Of a stretch of DNA of 64,000 bases, positions 7,937 to 15,664 are shown one piece after another (the first letter of the stretch is position 1; each line of letters begins with the position of its first letter). The notes under the pieces are model-generated. The model had not been told where the DNA came from. It ran no database searches and was given only the letters and a program-made list of their open reading frames with translations. The translations under genes and the position numbers were made by a program. The DNA comes from Frigoriglobus tundricola (GTDB lineage Bacteria; Planctomycetota; Planctomycetia; Gemmatales; Gemmataceae), in assembly GCF_013128195.2 (NCBI RefSeq), contig NZ_CP053452.2, forward strand, positions 5,270,001-5,334,000, given 5' to 3'.

Positions 7937-8716
7937 ATGACGGAAACGGAATGGCTTGCGTGCGCCGATCCGACGTTGATGCTGGAGTTCTTGAAGGGGA
8001 GAGCAAGTGATCGGAAGTTGCGTCTGTTCATCTGCGCCTGCTGCCGTCGAATATGGCCCCTGCTTACAGATCAACGGAGCCGGCATGCGGTGGATGTTGG
8101 AGAGAATTTTGCCGATGGTTTAGCGACGGACGAAGAAAGATCAGATGCTGAAGGAGGAGCTACGCAAGCAAGCGGTGAAGCATGGGCGTGCGTTCCAGGC
8201 GTCAAGACGCCCGTTGGAGGTAGTAATGGGGAGGATATTTGCCCTAGCGAGTATCATCCGAGCCTTCTTCGAGCCGCAGCAACACAAACAGCTTACTTTA
8301 CAGTTTATTGCCTCAATGCTCGTCCTTGGGAGAAATTCAGGGCGATACACTTAGCATCTCGGACGTGTCGCTCTGCCGCAGGAACAATCACTCTGACAGG
8401 ACAGGATTGGGCAGAAAAAAAGAACACAGGACAGCATTACAGCATTGAAGAGTTTCAGCGTCAATCTTTCATGCTTCTCGATGTATTCGGCAATCCCTTC
8501 CGTTCCGTCGCTGTTGAACCCTCATGGCGCACGTCTACTGTCCTCTCGTTCGCCAGTCAGATGTACGATAGCCGAAATTTCTCCTTGATGCCGATCCTTG
8601 CCGACGCACTTCAAGACGCTGGTTGCGACAATCCCGACATTCTGAACCACTGCCGGCAATCCGGTGAACACGTCCGAGGCTGTTGGATGGTTGATCTCAT
8701 TATGGGTAAAAGTTAA
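7937..8716 (+). CDS. MTEAEW-family protein, cassette 3
   Basis: At 259 residues this is the longest copy. It starts MTETEWLACADPTLMLEFLK and RKLRLFICACCRRIWPLLT, has a long variable middle (about residues 70-180), and ends with LDVFGNPFRSV, QMYDSRNFSLMPILADAL, CDNPDILNHC and HVRGCWMVDLIMGKS. The N-terminal block is closest to the IS66 passenger (WPLLTDxRSRxAV, then FADGLATDEER). The gene is intact. Function unknown. Confidence 0.85.
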   Translation: MTETEWLACADPTLMLEFLKGRASDRKLRLFICACCRRIWPLLTDQRSRHAVDVGENFADGLATDEERSDAEGGATQASGEAWACVPGVKTPVGGSNGEDICPSEYHPSLLRAAATQTAYFTVYCLNARPWEKFRAIHLASRTCRSAAGTITLTGQDWAEKKNTGQHYSIEEFQRQSFMLLDVFGNPFRSVAVEPSWRTSTVLSFASQMYDSRNFSLMPILADALQDAGCDNPDILNHCRQSGEHVRGCWMVDLIMGKS

Positions 8717-8753
8717 ACTTTATTATAGCGTATCAGCAGGTACCCACACTTGA

Positions 8754-9273
8754 GGGTCTGGGCACGATCGCCACCGGCGTCATCACGCAGGGGCGGGTGG
8801 CGCCCGGCGACAAGGTCGAGGTGGTCGGCTTCGGCGAGACCGTGGAGACGGTGGTTACCGGCGTCGAGGCGCACCACAAGCCGCTGACGGAGGGCGTGGC
8901 CGGCTTGAGTGTCGGGGTGCGGCTCCGCGGGGTGAAGGCCGATCAGATCAGCCGCGGCCAGGTGCTGGCGGCCCCGAAGTCGATCCGCCCGCGGTCCAAG
9001 TTCCGCGCGGAGGTGTACGCGCTGCGCAAGGACGAGGGCGGCCGGCACACGCCGTTCTTCGGCGGGTACAAGCCCCAGTTCTACGTCCGCACCACGGACG
9101 TGACCGGGGTGGTGACCCTGCCGCCGGAGGTGGAGATGGTGATGCCGGGCGACAACGCGCGGATCGAGGTGAGCCTCGACCGGCCCATCGCGCTGGAGGC
9201 CGGGAGCCGGTTCGCGATCCGGGAGGGCGGTAAGACCGTCGGCTCGGGGGTCGTGAGCGCGGTGATGGACTGA
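8754..9273 (+). pseudogene. tuf: EF-Tu (tuf) fragment 3 of 3
   Basis: The frame resumes at GLGTIATGVITQGRVAPGD (EF-Tu domain 2) and runs through FRAEVYALRKDEGGRHTPFF, YKPQFYVRTTDVTG and RFAIREGGKTVGSGVV (domain 3) to the stop. The three fragments (3338-3565, 5896-6323 and 8754-9273) total 1176 bases, or 392 codons with the stop, the normal EF-Tu length. Both insertions therefore sit in an otherwise undamaged gene. Confidence 0.92.
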
Positions 9274-9282
9274 CCCACCGGC

Positions 9283-9308
9283 GGGGCGCGGGCGCGAGCC
9301 CGCGCCCC
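9283..9308 (+). terminator. GC-rich hairpin after tuf
   Basis: A perfect 10-bp stem (GGGGCGCGGG with CCCGCGCCCC) and a 6-base loop lie ten bases after the tuf stop. No T-run follows, so this is a probable rather than typical intrinsic terminator. Confidence 0.55.
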
Positions 9309-9317
9309 GTCAAGAGG

Positions 9318-9785
9318 TCACGCCACGGTTTGCGCCGGGGCATCCTCTGATTTGTGGCAGAGTGTGCCTCGTTTGCGGAACGAGGAGCCCGGCCGTTGGG
9401 CGAAGAACCGGGGGAGCCGGTCATCCTGGCTCAGCACCGCGGCCCGCAGTTGCAGGATCGATTCGGCTCCGCCGGGACGGTTCCAATGTTTCTGTTCGCT
9501 CTTCACCCGGGCGCTGACCTCACCCACCAGCGACTCGACCAAGCTGCTCGTCGTCGGTAACCCCTCCCGGCGGTACCGCGGGTACGCCATGCGGTCCCGA
9601 TTGTTCCCCAAGTAGGTCCGCGCCTGGGCCACCACCCGGCGCGGGTCCCGGCGCTCCTCGGCCGTCGCCGCCTCACCCGGCGGGGGCTCGCCCCGACGCA
9701 CCTGCCACTGGTCCCGTTCGGTCAACACGTCCCTGACGCGCCCCTGTCTACACGCGCGCATCCAGGCCAGGTATTGGTCGGCCAC
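9318..9785 (-). pseudogene. ISKra4-family transposase, C-terminal fragment
   Basis: The minus strand encodes ARTYLGNNRDRMAYPRYRRE, then LPTTSSLVESLVGEVSARVK, and NRPGGAESILQLRAAVLS followed by DDRL. This is the conserved C-terminus of ISKra4-family transposases. Upstream of DQYLAWMRACRQGRV the similarity ends at about 9785, where an oppositely oriented IS4-like fragment starts. The N-terminal two thirds and the element's ends are missing, so it is a dead remnant. Confidence 0.75.
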
Positions 9786-10565
9786 TACCGCCGGTGGCAG
9801 GCGCGCGGGCACTTGTTCGTGGTGCGCGCGGACCACGCCCGCGTGGTCCGGTGGAACAACACCGAGTGCCCACTGTCCGACGTGGTGACGCATTTGGCGT
9901 CCCGGTTCGAGGTGGCCAACACGGCCCCGGGCCAACCGCAGGTGGTGACGATCCGGCGAGGCGCCGGTGTCGTCAAGGTGGCCCAGGCACCGGTTGTTCT
10001 GCACCGCCCGGCGAAGACCCGGATCGACGGCAAGCAGGTCGAAGTACCCGGGCCGCCAATCCCGTTGCGTCTGGTCGTGACACGTGGGGTCGATGAGTTG
10101 GGTGTGGTACGGGCCGGGTGGTGGCTGCTGACCAACGTTGTGGACGCGCAGGCGGACGCGGCGACCATCGGCCGCTGGTACGCCTGGCGCGGGCGGATCG
10201 AGAGCTATCACAAGTTGCTCACGAGTGCGGCGACCAACGCCGAGCAATGGCAACCAGAAACCGGGTTGGCGTTCACCAGGCGTCTGTGCGTGGCCAGTAT
10301 GGCGTACCTGACCGTGAGGCACCTGCAGCGGGACGAGAGCCCCGGGGCCGCCCGGTTGCGGATCGTGTTGGTGCGCCTGAGTGGTCGAACGATGAAGCAT
10401 ACAGTGGAGTCGACCGCCCCGGCCCTGCTGGCCGGGTTGGAGTAACTGCTCGCGTTGGAACACCTGGCCCGCGAATACGATCTCGAGGAGATCCTCGCAC
10501 TCGTCAGTCAAATGATCGCACAAATTGTCAACCAACAACGAAGTCCCCCGGTCGAAGACTTGTGA
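9786..10565 (+). pseudogene. IS4-like transposase, C-terminal part with an internal stop
   Basis: It reads HYRRWQARGHLFVVRADHAR, then RPAKTRIDGKQ and WYAWRGRIESYHKLL, the last being the Y-(2)-R-(3)-E-(6)-K type signature with the catalytic Glu of IS4-group enzymes. The N-terminus, with the first catalytic Asp, is cut off at the junction with the ISKra4 fragment. An in-frame TAA at 10443 interrupts the end, and reading continues as LLALEHLAREYDLEEILALV to TGA at 10563. Non-functional. Confidence 0.75.
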
Positions 10566-10577
10566 CCATACCTATGC

Positions 10578-10711
10578 CTTGCGGAGAGGGTGGCGGGTCG
10601 TCGAGCCGGGTGAGGGGGCGCTGAGCGACTCCAAACAGGCGAAGCGGTATTGATGCGTGGAGGTTTACCCCTCGCCCGGCCGGCGAAGCGCCGGCCACCC
10701 TCTCCCGCAAG
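10578..10711. repeat. Palindromic intergenic repeat, 134 bp
   Basis: The ends are inverted (CTTGCGGAGAGGGTGGC and GCCACCCTCTCCCGCAAG) around an unrelated centre containing a smaller hairpin. It lies between transposase debris and the 3' end of the MoxR-like gene. The length equals that of the repeats at 11841 and 26316, but the sequence differs. It may be a non-autonomous mobile repeat. Confidence 0.55.
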
Positions 10712-10760
10712 GGGAGGGAGCCAAGATAAGGCCACCGCCACCCTTCCACCCGATTGCGGT

Positions 10761-11747
10761 TCAGGCGCTCGTTCCCAAACGCAGCCCGTGAAGGGCGAGC
10801 TTCGCCCGCACTTCGCGGAGCGCCGTCTCGCTGAAGTTCCGAATTTCGAGCAGTTCGTCGTCGGTCCGGACGATCAGCTCGCGGACGACGGTGATCCCCT
10901 CGCTTTCGAGGCAGGTGGTCGCCCGCACGGACAGCTCGAGCTGGGCGAGCGGCCAGTTCAGCTTCTCTTCGAGCGACGCCGATTCGGCCGGGTTGCCGAG
11001 CCACGCCGCCGCGAACCGGCGGGCGTCGTCCTCGCTCACGCGCCCGACCGCCAGCGCCCGCACGAGCGCCGCCGTGAGCCGCCCCCGCGCCCCGACCAGA
11101 TCGAGGGCGCGGGCCAGGGACGCCCACGCCCGCGGCGTCGAGAACGGGACCGGCTTATCGGGCACCGGGCGGAGCAGCGCCTCGGGGCTCTGCTCGATGA
11201 ACTGTATCACGTCCTCGCGCACCCGGTTGGCCCGTGCCCACTCCAGCCACTCCGGCACGTCGATGCGGACGTTCAGGACCAGCACGCGGTTGATGAGCGC
11301 GCTCGAAATGGTGCGGACGAGCGCCTTGTCTTCGGCCCGGTTCCCGGCCGCGACCACCCACGTCCCTTCGGGCAGCAGGTACTCGCCGATGCGGCGCTCG
11401 AGGAGCAGCGAGTAGAACGCCTTCTGCACGTCCGGGGCGCAGGCCGGGAGCTCGTCCAAAAAGAGGCAGAACTTGCCGGCGGTCTCCGGCAGGAGCACGC
11501 GCGGCGGGCAGAACACGCTGCGCTCGCCGACGATCCGCGGCACGCCGGACACGTCCTCCGGCGCGATCTGCGTGCCCAGCAGCGACCGGCACTCCAGCCC
11601 GTCCGCCGCGGCGGCCTGGCGCACGACGTCCGACTTGCCGACGCCCGGCGGCGCGAGGAGCAGCACGCTCTGCTCGTGCGACAGGCACCGGATCAGGTCC
11701 CGCGCCTGTGAGAGCGTGACCGTCTCGGTGAGCGGGCCTGAACTCAT
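10761..11747 (-). CDS. MoxR-type AAA+ ATPase fused to an RNA polymerase alpha-CTD-like domain
   Basis: The protein has 328 residues. The N-terminal 240 form a MoxR-like AAA+ module: Walker A LLLAPPGVGKSDVV, Walker B CLFLDELPACAP, and sensor-like VVAAGNRAEDKA. The last 65 residues (PLAQLELSVRATTCLESEGI, then ELIVRTDDELLEIRNFSETA and the end LRLG) resemble the alpha-subunit C-terminal domain, which binds DNA UP elements and activators. MoxR ATPases act as chaperone-like remodelers, often with VWA or HEAT partners. Here a HEAT-repeat gene and a conserved hypothetical gene lie upstream on the same strand. What the alpha-CTD module does here is inference only. Confidence 0.85.
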   Translation of the reverse strand: MSSGPLTETVTLSQARDLIRCLSHEQSVLLLAPPGVGKSDVVRQAAAADGLECRSLLGTQIAPEDVSGVPRIVGERSVFCPPRVLLPETAGKFCLFLDELPACAPDVQKAFYSLLLERRIGEYLLPEGTWVVAAGNRAEDKALVRTISSALINRVLVLNVRIDVPEWLEWARANRVREDVIQFIEQSPEALLRPVPDKPVPFSTPRAWASLARALDLVGARGRLTAALVRALAVGRVSEDDARRFAAAWLGNPAESASLEEKLNWPLAQLELSVRATTCLESEGITVVRELIVRTDDELLEIRNFSETALREVRAKLALHGLRLGTSA

Positions 11748-11840
11748 GGGCGGTCCTCAAGGCGCGAGCGACACCATGCCGTTCTTTGTATCTTTGTAGG
11801 TCGCGATCGGGCGATGCGCGGTTCGACGGCGGATGTGTTG

Positions 11841-11974
11841 TGTAGGTCGCGGTCGAGCGTGGCTTTGCACGCGAGGCCCGACGGCCAGCCACCTTGGCGG
11901 ATCGGCGCCAGCGGGACACGCGGAGCCGTGGGCCGTCGGGCCTCGTCGCAGAGCCTCCTCGACCGCGACCTACA
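11841..11974. repeat. 134-bp palindromic repeat, copy 1
   Basis: It runs from TGTAGGTCGCGGTCGAGCG to CTCGACCGCGACCTACA, so its ends are inverted. A second copy of the same length lies at 26316-26449, and shared internal blocks include GTGGCTTTGCACGCGAGGCC. A partial third start, TGTAGGTCGCGATCG, is just outside at about 11796. The repeat supplies the stop codon (TAG, 11970-11972) of the gene reading in from the right. Confidence 0.8.
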
Positions 11975-13009
11975 CCACGCGCCAGGTGTACGGGCAGTGG
12001 ACCGGACGGGCGAACACCGGGCGACCGGCATCGCGGATTTCGTTCGCCGGGTCGTCTCGGTCGCGCAACCCGTGGATGAGGAGTTCGCGGACGGCCACCG
12101 GGGCTTGCGCGACCGCCGTCGTCAGGGCCATGCGCAGGAGCCGCGGCGGGAGCGCGTTGGGGTTGAGCGGGTAGCCCTGCGGCGGGTGGTCCGCGGCGCC
12201 CTGGCGGGCGTTGTACACTAGCACGAACGACCACGGCAGCGCGGGCCAGCTCGCCGCGGCGGCGCCGGTCGGCGGAACGAGCCACAACCCGAGCCGCGGG
12301 AAGTGCGCGTGGTACAGCACCGGGAGCAGATTCAGAAACGCCCGGCGGGCCGGGAGCAGGTCGAGCAGCATTTGCACTTCCGCGGCCTTCAACAATTGCC
12401 CGAGCCGGCCGACCTGCGCGAGGTGGTCCGCGCTCAAGAGCTTCGACAGGCCCTCGGCAACCGGCCCGGCGTTCGCCGCGTCATCGGTCCACTCGAAGAG
12501 CGCTTCCAGATCGAACCAGAACCACAGTTCGCCCAGCGCCCGCGGGCGGGCGCCGAGCAGCGCCACCAGCGCGGGTTCCAGCGCCTCGGGCCGGGCCGCA
12601 CCGACGGCTTTCGCGGCGGCGCGCCAGTCCGCGCACGGTTTGAGTCGGGCGCCGAGTTCGCTCAGCGCCGGGTACGGCTCGCGGGCGCGGAGGTGGGCGG
12701 CGAGCGCCGCGACCGCGGGGCCGAGGTTGTGGCCGGTCGGCTTCTTCTTTCCGCCGCCCTTGCGGCCGCCGGCTTTGCGGCCGACGAGTTCGTCTTCCAG
12801 TTCTTCGGCCCGCCGCGCTTCGTCGTCGGCCGGGCCGCCCGCGCGGGCCTCCTCGGCATCGGTTTCTAACTCGGCGGAAGGGCGGTCGCCGGTCAGCCCG
12901 GGAGGTCCTCCTCGCGCGCGAACCCGTGCCCCACAAGGAACAGCGCCTGCTCGCGCGTGAGCGCCCCGCGTGCCCAGAAGTGGTGAACCAGTTGTTCGAT
13001 CACCCGCAT
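11970..13009 (-). CDS. Conserved hypothetical protein in the MoxR/HEAT gene group; needs a -1 frameshift
   Basis: The short frame from ATG 13009 encodes MRVIEQLVHHFWARGALTRE to EEDLPG and stops at TGA 12893-12895. The -1 frame is open from there through a Lys/Gly-rich linker (VGRKAGGRKGGGKKK, near 12740-12790) to TWRVV at 11970. That frame has no ATG, GTG or TTG before GTG 12566. The bases C CCG GGC lie directly before the TGA, matching the X XXY YYZ slippery pattern. I therefore treat both frames as one protein of about 345 residues. Alternatives are a sequence error, or a 198-residue protein starting at 12566. No domain is recognised. Confidence 0.55.
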
Positions 13010-13057
13010 CGTTCGGTCCCGTGGGTGTTGCAGCCGTGCCCGGCCGACCGGCGCCGG

Positions 13058-15391
13058 TCAGGCGCCGCGGTGCATGCGCCGTGCGCGGGCGCGCACGAGC
13101 GCGCTGCGGTCCCAGAGGCGGTCGGCGATCAGGTCGGCCACGCGGTTCGGCTCACTACACCACGCGTCGAGTAGCTCCAGCCCGGCCCAACGATACCAGC
13201 TCAGCGGGTGCCCGATCAGGTCGGCCAGTGGCTTCGGGAGCCCGAGCGGCGCCGGGCCGAAGTACGCGCGCACGCACTCGCGCCGGTCGTCCGGCGTGGC
13301 CGTGGGGGTCAGCCGGTCGATCGTCTCCTCCACGACGGCCTTGGCCTCGGCGAGACCGTTGCCGGCGGTCGCCCGCTGGTGCTTGATCATCCAGATCTTT
13401 TGTGCCGCGAACCCGGCCGACCCGTACGCGCACATGAGCGCGACAAACAGCGCCCCGCCTTCGGAGTCGGCGCTCACGCGCTGATGCACGCCGTCCCAGT
13501 TCACCCGCGGCCAGCCGTCCGGGCGAACGTGGGCGGAAATCGCCACCTCATCGGGGGGCTCCGGCGGGTACAGGAGCGCGCGGACCTGCGCGGCCACGTC
13601 CGGCGGCGCGGAGGTGAACACGTGCGCCAGTTCGCGCAGCAACCCGTGCGCGTGGGCCACGCGGTCCGCCGCTCCGCGCAGCACGGCCCAGCCCCACACC
13701 GCGTCGCGGGCCGTAACCGCCGCGTATAGAGCACCCGCCACCGCCGACATCCGGCCGAGCCGTCCCAGTGCGACCACGGCGCGGGCCGCGTAGGTCGGGT
13801 TCGGCTCGCGGAACAGGCCGATCAGTTCGGGCTCAACCGCGTCGGCGACCGGTTCCAGGTGCCGGACGAGCGCCAGGGCGGGGAGCGCCACCTTTTCGTC
13901 CCCACCGGCCAGTGCCGCAACGAGGACCGGCCACACGGCCGGCACCTGGTCGGGGTAGTGGCGGAGCCGGTCGGCGGCGCGCACCCGCACTTCCGGCCGG
14001 GGCGAAGCGAGCCCGTCGGCCAGCACCCGAGCGTGTTCCCGCCGCACGTTCGGCGGGGCGTCTTGCCACGCCGGTTGTTGGAGCAACGAATCGAGCACGC
14101 GCGGGTCGAACGTCGTGTCTTCGACCAGTCGCGGCCCGGCGCCGAGGTCCGTGGCCGCCAGCCCCTCCGCCACCGCGACGAACGCATCGTGCGCGGTGGA
14201 GAACGAAACGGACCGGCGGAGGTGGTCGAGGGTTCGCGCGAGCGCGGCCGCCGGGGTCGGGAAACCGGGCGCCAGAGCCACCAGCACCGGGACCAGCGAC
14301 CGGGCCGTACCCGGGTACCGCGTGATCAGGGCCAGTACATCGGAGAAGGCGGACCCGGCCGGCGCGCCGATCGTGGCCAGAACTCGGCCGGCGGCTTTGA
14401 GCAATTCGGACTTTGCGCCATCGTGGGACGCGGCGTAAGCCGATACGACCGCGTGCGCGTGGTGGTGGGCCAGCGGCAACACCGCCGGGCGAAGCGCCGC
14501 CGCGCCGAACACCTCCGCACGCACGGCGGGCGGAACGGACTCGTCGCCGAGGAGTGGGAGCAGGACGCTCCACCCGCGCCCGCCGAGGTCCGCCAGTCGC
14601 TCCAGCCTACGTTTGAACTCGGCGGGGGCTGCGCCGGCCAAGCGCACCAACAGGGTCCGGACGAGTACCGTGAGGTCCGCCCGGCGGCCGAGCTGTTCCG
14701 TGAGTACGTCGACCAGCAGCGCGAGGAGCGGCGGGTCGTCGAGCCGCGGGCTCTGCGGATCGATGGACGCCAGCCAGTCGCGGTGGATGCGCCACGTCAG
14801 CCGCCAGAGTGCCGCACCGGCCGCGTAACCCGGGCCGCTCTGGAACAGCCCCAGCCGGACGACCGGTTCGACGGTCGAGAGGTCGTGACGCACACGCGGT
14901 GCGGCCTCCGCCAAGCCCATGAGAAAGGCCGATTCACCATCCGCGCCGACGTGAGGGAGCAAGGCGACCCATAAATCGGCGCCGGTCGTGGCCGCGATCG
15001 CTCCGGCCCAGCGGTGGTCCGCAGGCGCCAGACTGCGGACCACGTCCGGCGCGTGAACGACCAGTTCACGCAGTAACGAACCGGCCCGCTCCGGCGCGAG
15101 CTTTTGCAGCACCGGCACGGCGTCGGTTACGGCCGACGGGTCGCCCCATCGCATCACGCCGGCGAGCGCCGATGCGGCGGCCTCCTCGTCGCGATAGACT
15201 TCGATCACCGCTTCGGCGGCAATGACACGCTTCCACGCGTTGCCGGTTTTCAGTTCGTCGCGGATGAACGCTTCGACCGCGGTCGCCTCGGCCGGGTGGG
15301 CACGCAGGTGCGCGTAAACGCCGACCCGTACAGAAGATCCGCCGCCAGCCCACTGTAGAAGGAGGCTCGCGAACGTGGGCGTATCGGACAT
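13058..15391 (-). CDS. HEAT-repeat protein, 777 aa
   Basis: The start ATG 15391 gives MSDTPTFASLLLQWAGGG. The whole chain consists of Ala/Leu-rich helical pairs of HEAT type, for example AEAVIEVYRDEEAAASALAG, RVLADGLASPRPEVRVRAAD and YAARAVVALGRLGRM. The C-terminus is WYRWAGLELLDAWCSEP. There is no signal peptide, so it is probably a cytoplasmic scaffold. Only 48 bases separate it from the next minus-strand gene and the MoxR-like ATPase follows, so the three probably form one transcription unit. HEAT proteins often deliver clients to MoxR ATPases; a partnership here is inference. Confidence 0.75.
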   Translation of the reverse strand: MSDTPTFASLLLQWAGGGSSVRVGVYAHLRAHPAEATAVEAFIRDELKTGNAWKRVIAAEAVIEVYRDEEAAASALAGVMRWGDPSAVTDAVPVLQKLAPERAGSLLRELVVHAPDVVRSLAPADHRWAGAIAATTGADLWVALLPHVGADGESAFLMGLAEAAPRVRHDLSTVEPVVRLGLFQSGPGYAAGAALWRLTWRIHRDWLASIDPQSPRLDDPPLLALLVDVLTEQLGRRADLTVLVRTLLVRLAGAAPAEFKRRLERLADLGGRGWSVLLPLLGDESVPPAVRAEVFGAAALRPAVLPLAHHHAHAVVSAYAASHDGAKSELLKAAGRVLATIGAPAGSAFSDVLALITRYPGTARSLVPVLVALAPGFPTPAAALARTLDHLRRSVSFSTAHDAFVAVAEGLAATDLGAGPRLVEDTTFDPRVLDSLLQQPAWQDAPPNVRREHARVLADGLASPRPEVRVRAADRLRHYPDQVPAVWPVLVAALAGGDEKVALPALALVRHLEPVADAVEPELIGLFREPNPTYAARAVVALGRLGRMSAVAGALYAAVTARDAVWGWAVLRGAADRVAHAHGLLRELAHVFTSAPPDVAAQVRALLYPPEPPDEVAISAHVRPDGWPRVNWDGVHQRVSADSEGGALFVALMCAYGSAGFAAQKIWMIKHQRATAGNGLAEAKAVVEETIDRLTPTATPDDRRECVRAYFGPAPLGLPKPLADLIGHPLSWYRWAGLELLDAWCSEPNRVADLIADRLWDRSALVRARARRMHRGA

Positions 15392-15664
15392 GCGAGCAAC
15401 GAATCCCGAGCAACGGGTTCGAACATGGGGCACGGTAGGTGCAGACAACAAGTGGATCGTACCAGACACCCGCCGCTCTGCCAACCGGCCGGAAGGCGGG
15501 CGCCCGCGGCACCCGCAGCCGAGCGAGTCTTCGGGTTCGCGCTGTTTCCCGTAAATTACTTTGACCCTGCGAATTTCTCCAATCGTTCTTGCAGCGAAAT
15601 TCGTCGGTAGGTAGACACCCGCCAGGGCGGGTATGCCCGAATTGTGTTCCCGGAGAAGCGGCCC

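Larger units (their letters stand above)
6324..8753 (+). mobile_element. Tandem array of three transposase-less gene cassettes inside tuf
   Basis: The units are 6324-7090, 7091-7840 and 7841-8753. Each starts with a related left end (AATAGACTGGACACTTCTGC in units 2 and 3, diverged in unit 1), then about 75 bp of conserved leader, one MTEAEW gene, and a right end. Units 2 and 3 end alike (CAGCAGGTACCCACACTTGA); unit 1 ends differently but also in TTGA. No transposase or recombinase is encoded, there are no convincing inverted repeats, and no target duplication is seen beyond the dinucleotide GA. Precise removal rejoins TCGA to GGGTCTGG and restores the EF-Tu frame. Confidence 0.8.

Noticed and set aside
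6324..8753. Cassette array as an integron
   Set aside because: There is no integrase gene, no attC-type imperfect palindrome at unit ends, and no GTTRRRY core at the junctions.
6324..8753. Cassette array as group I or II introns in tuf
   Set aside because: Each unit encodes a complete non-intron protein with its own leader, and no domain V hairpin, maturase or reverse transcriptase is visible.
6324..8753. Array formed only by tandem duplication of one gene
   Set aside because: The middles differ strongly, unit 1 has a different right end, and the outer boundaries cut tuf cleanly, so insertion is needed at least once. Later duplication within the array is not excluded.
11155..12285. 376-codon minus-strand frame
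   Set aside because: It spans the MoxR-like gene, a palindromic repeat and part of the next gene in a different frame, with Arg/Pro/Gly-rich shadow composition.
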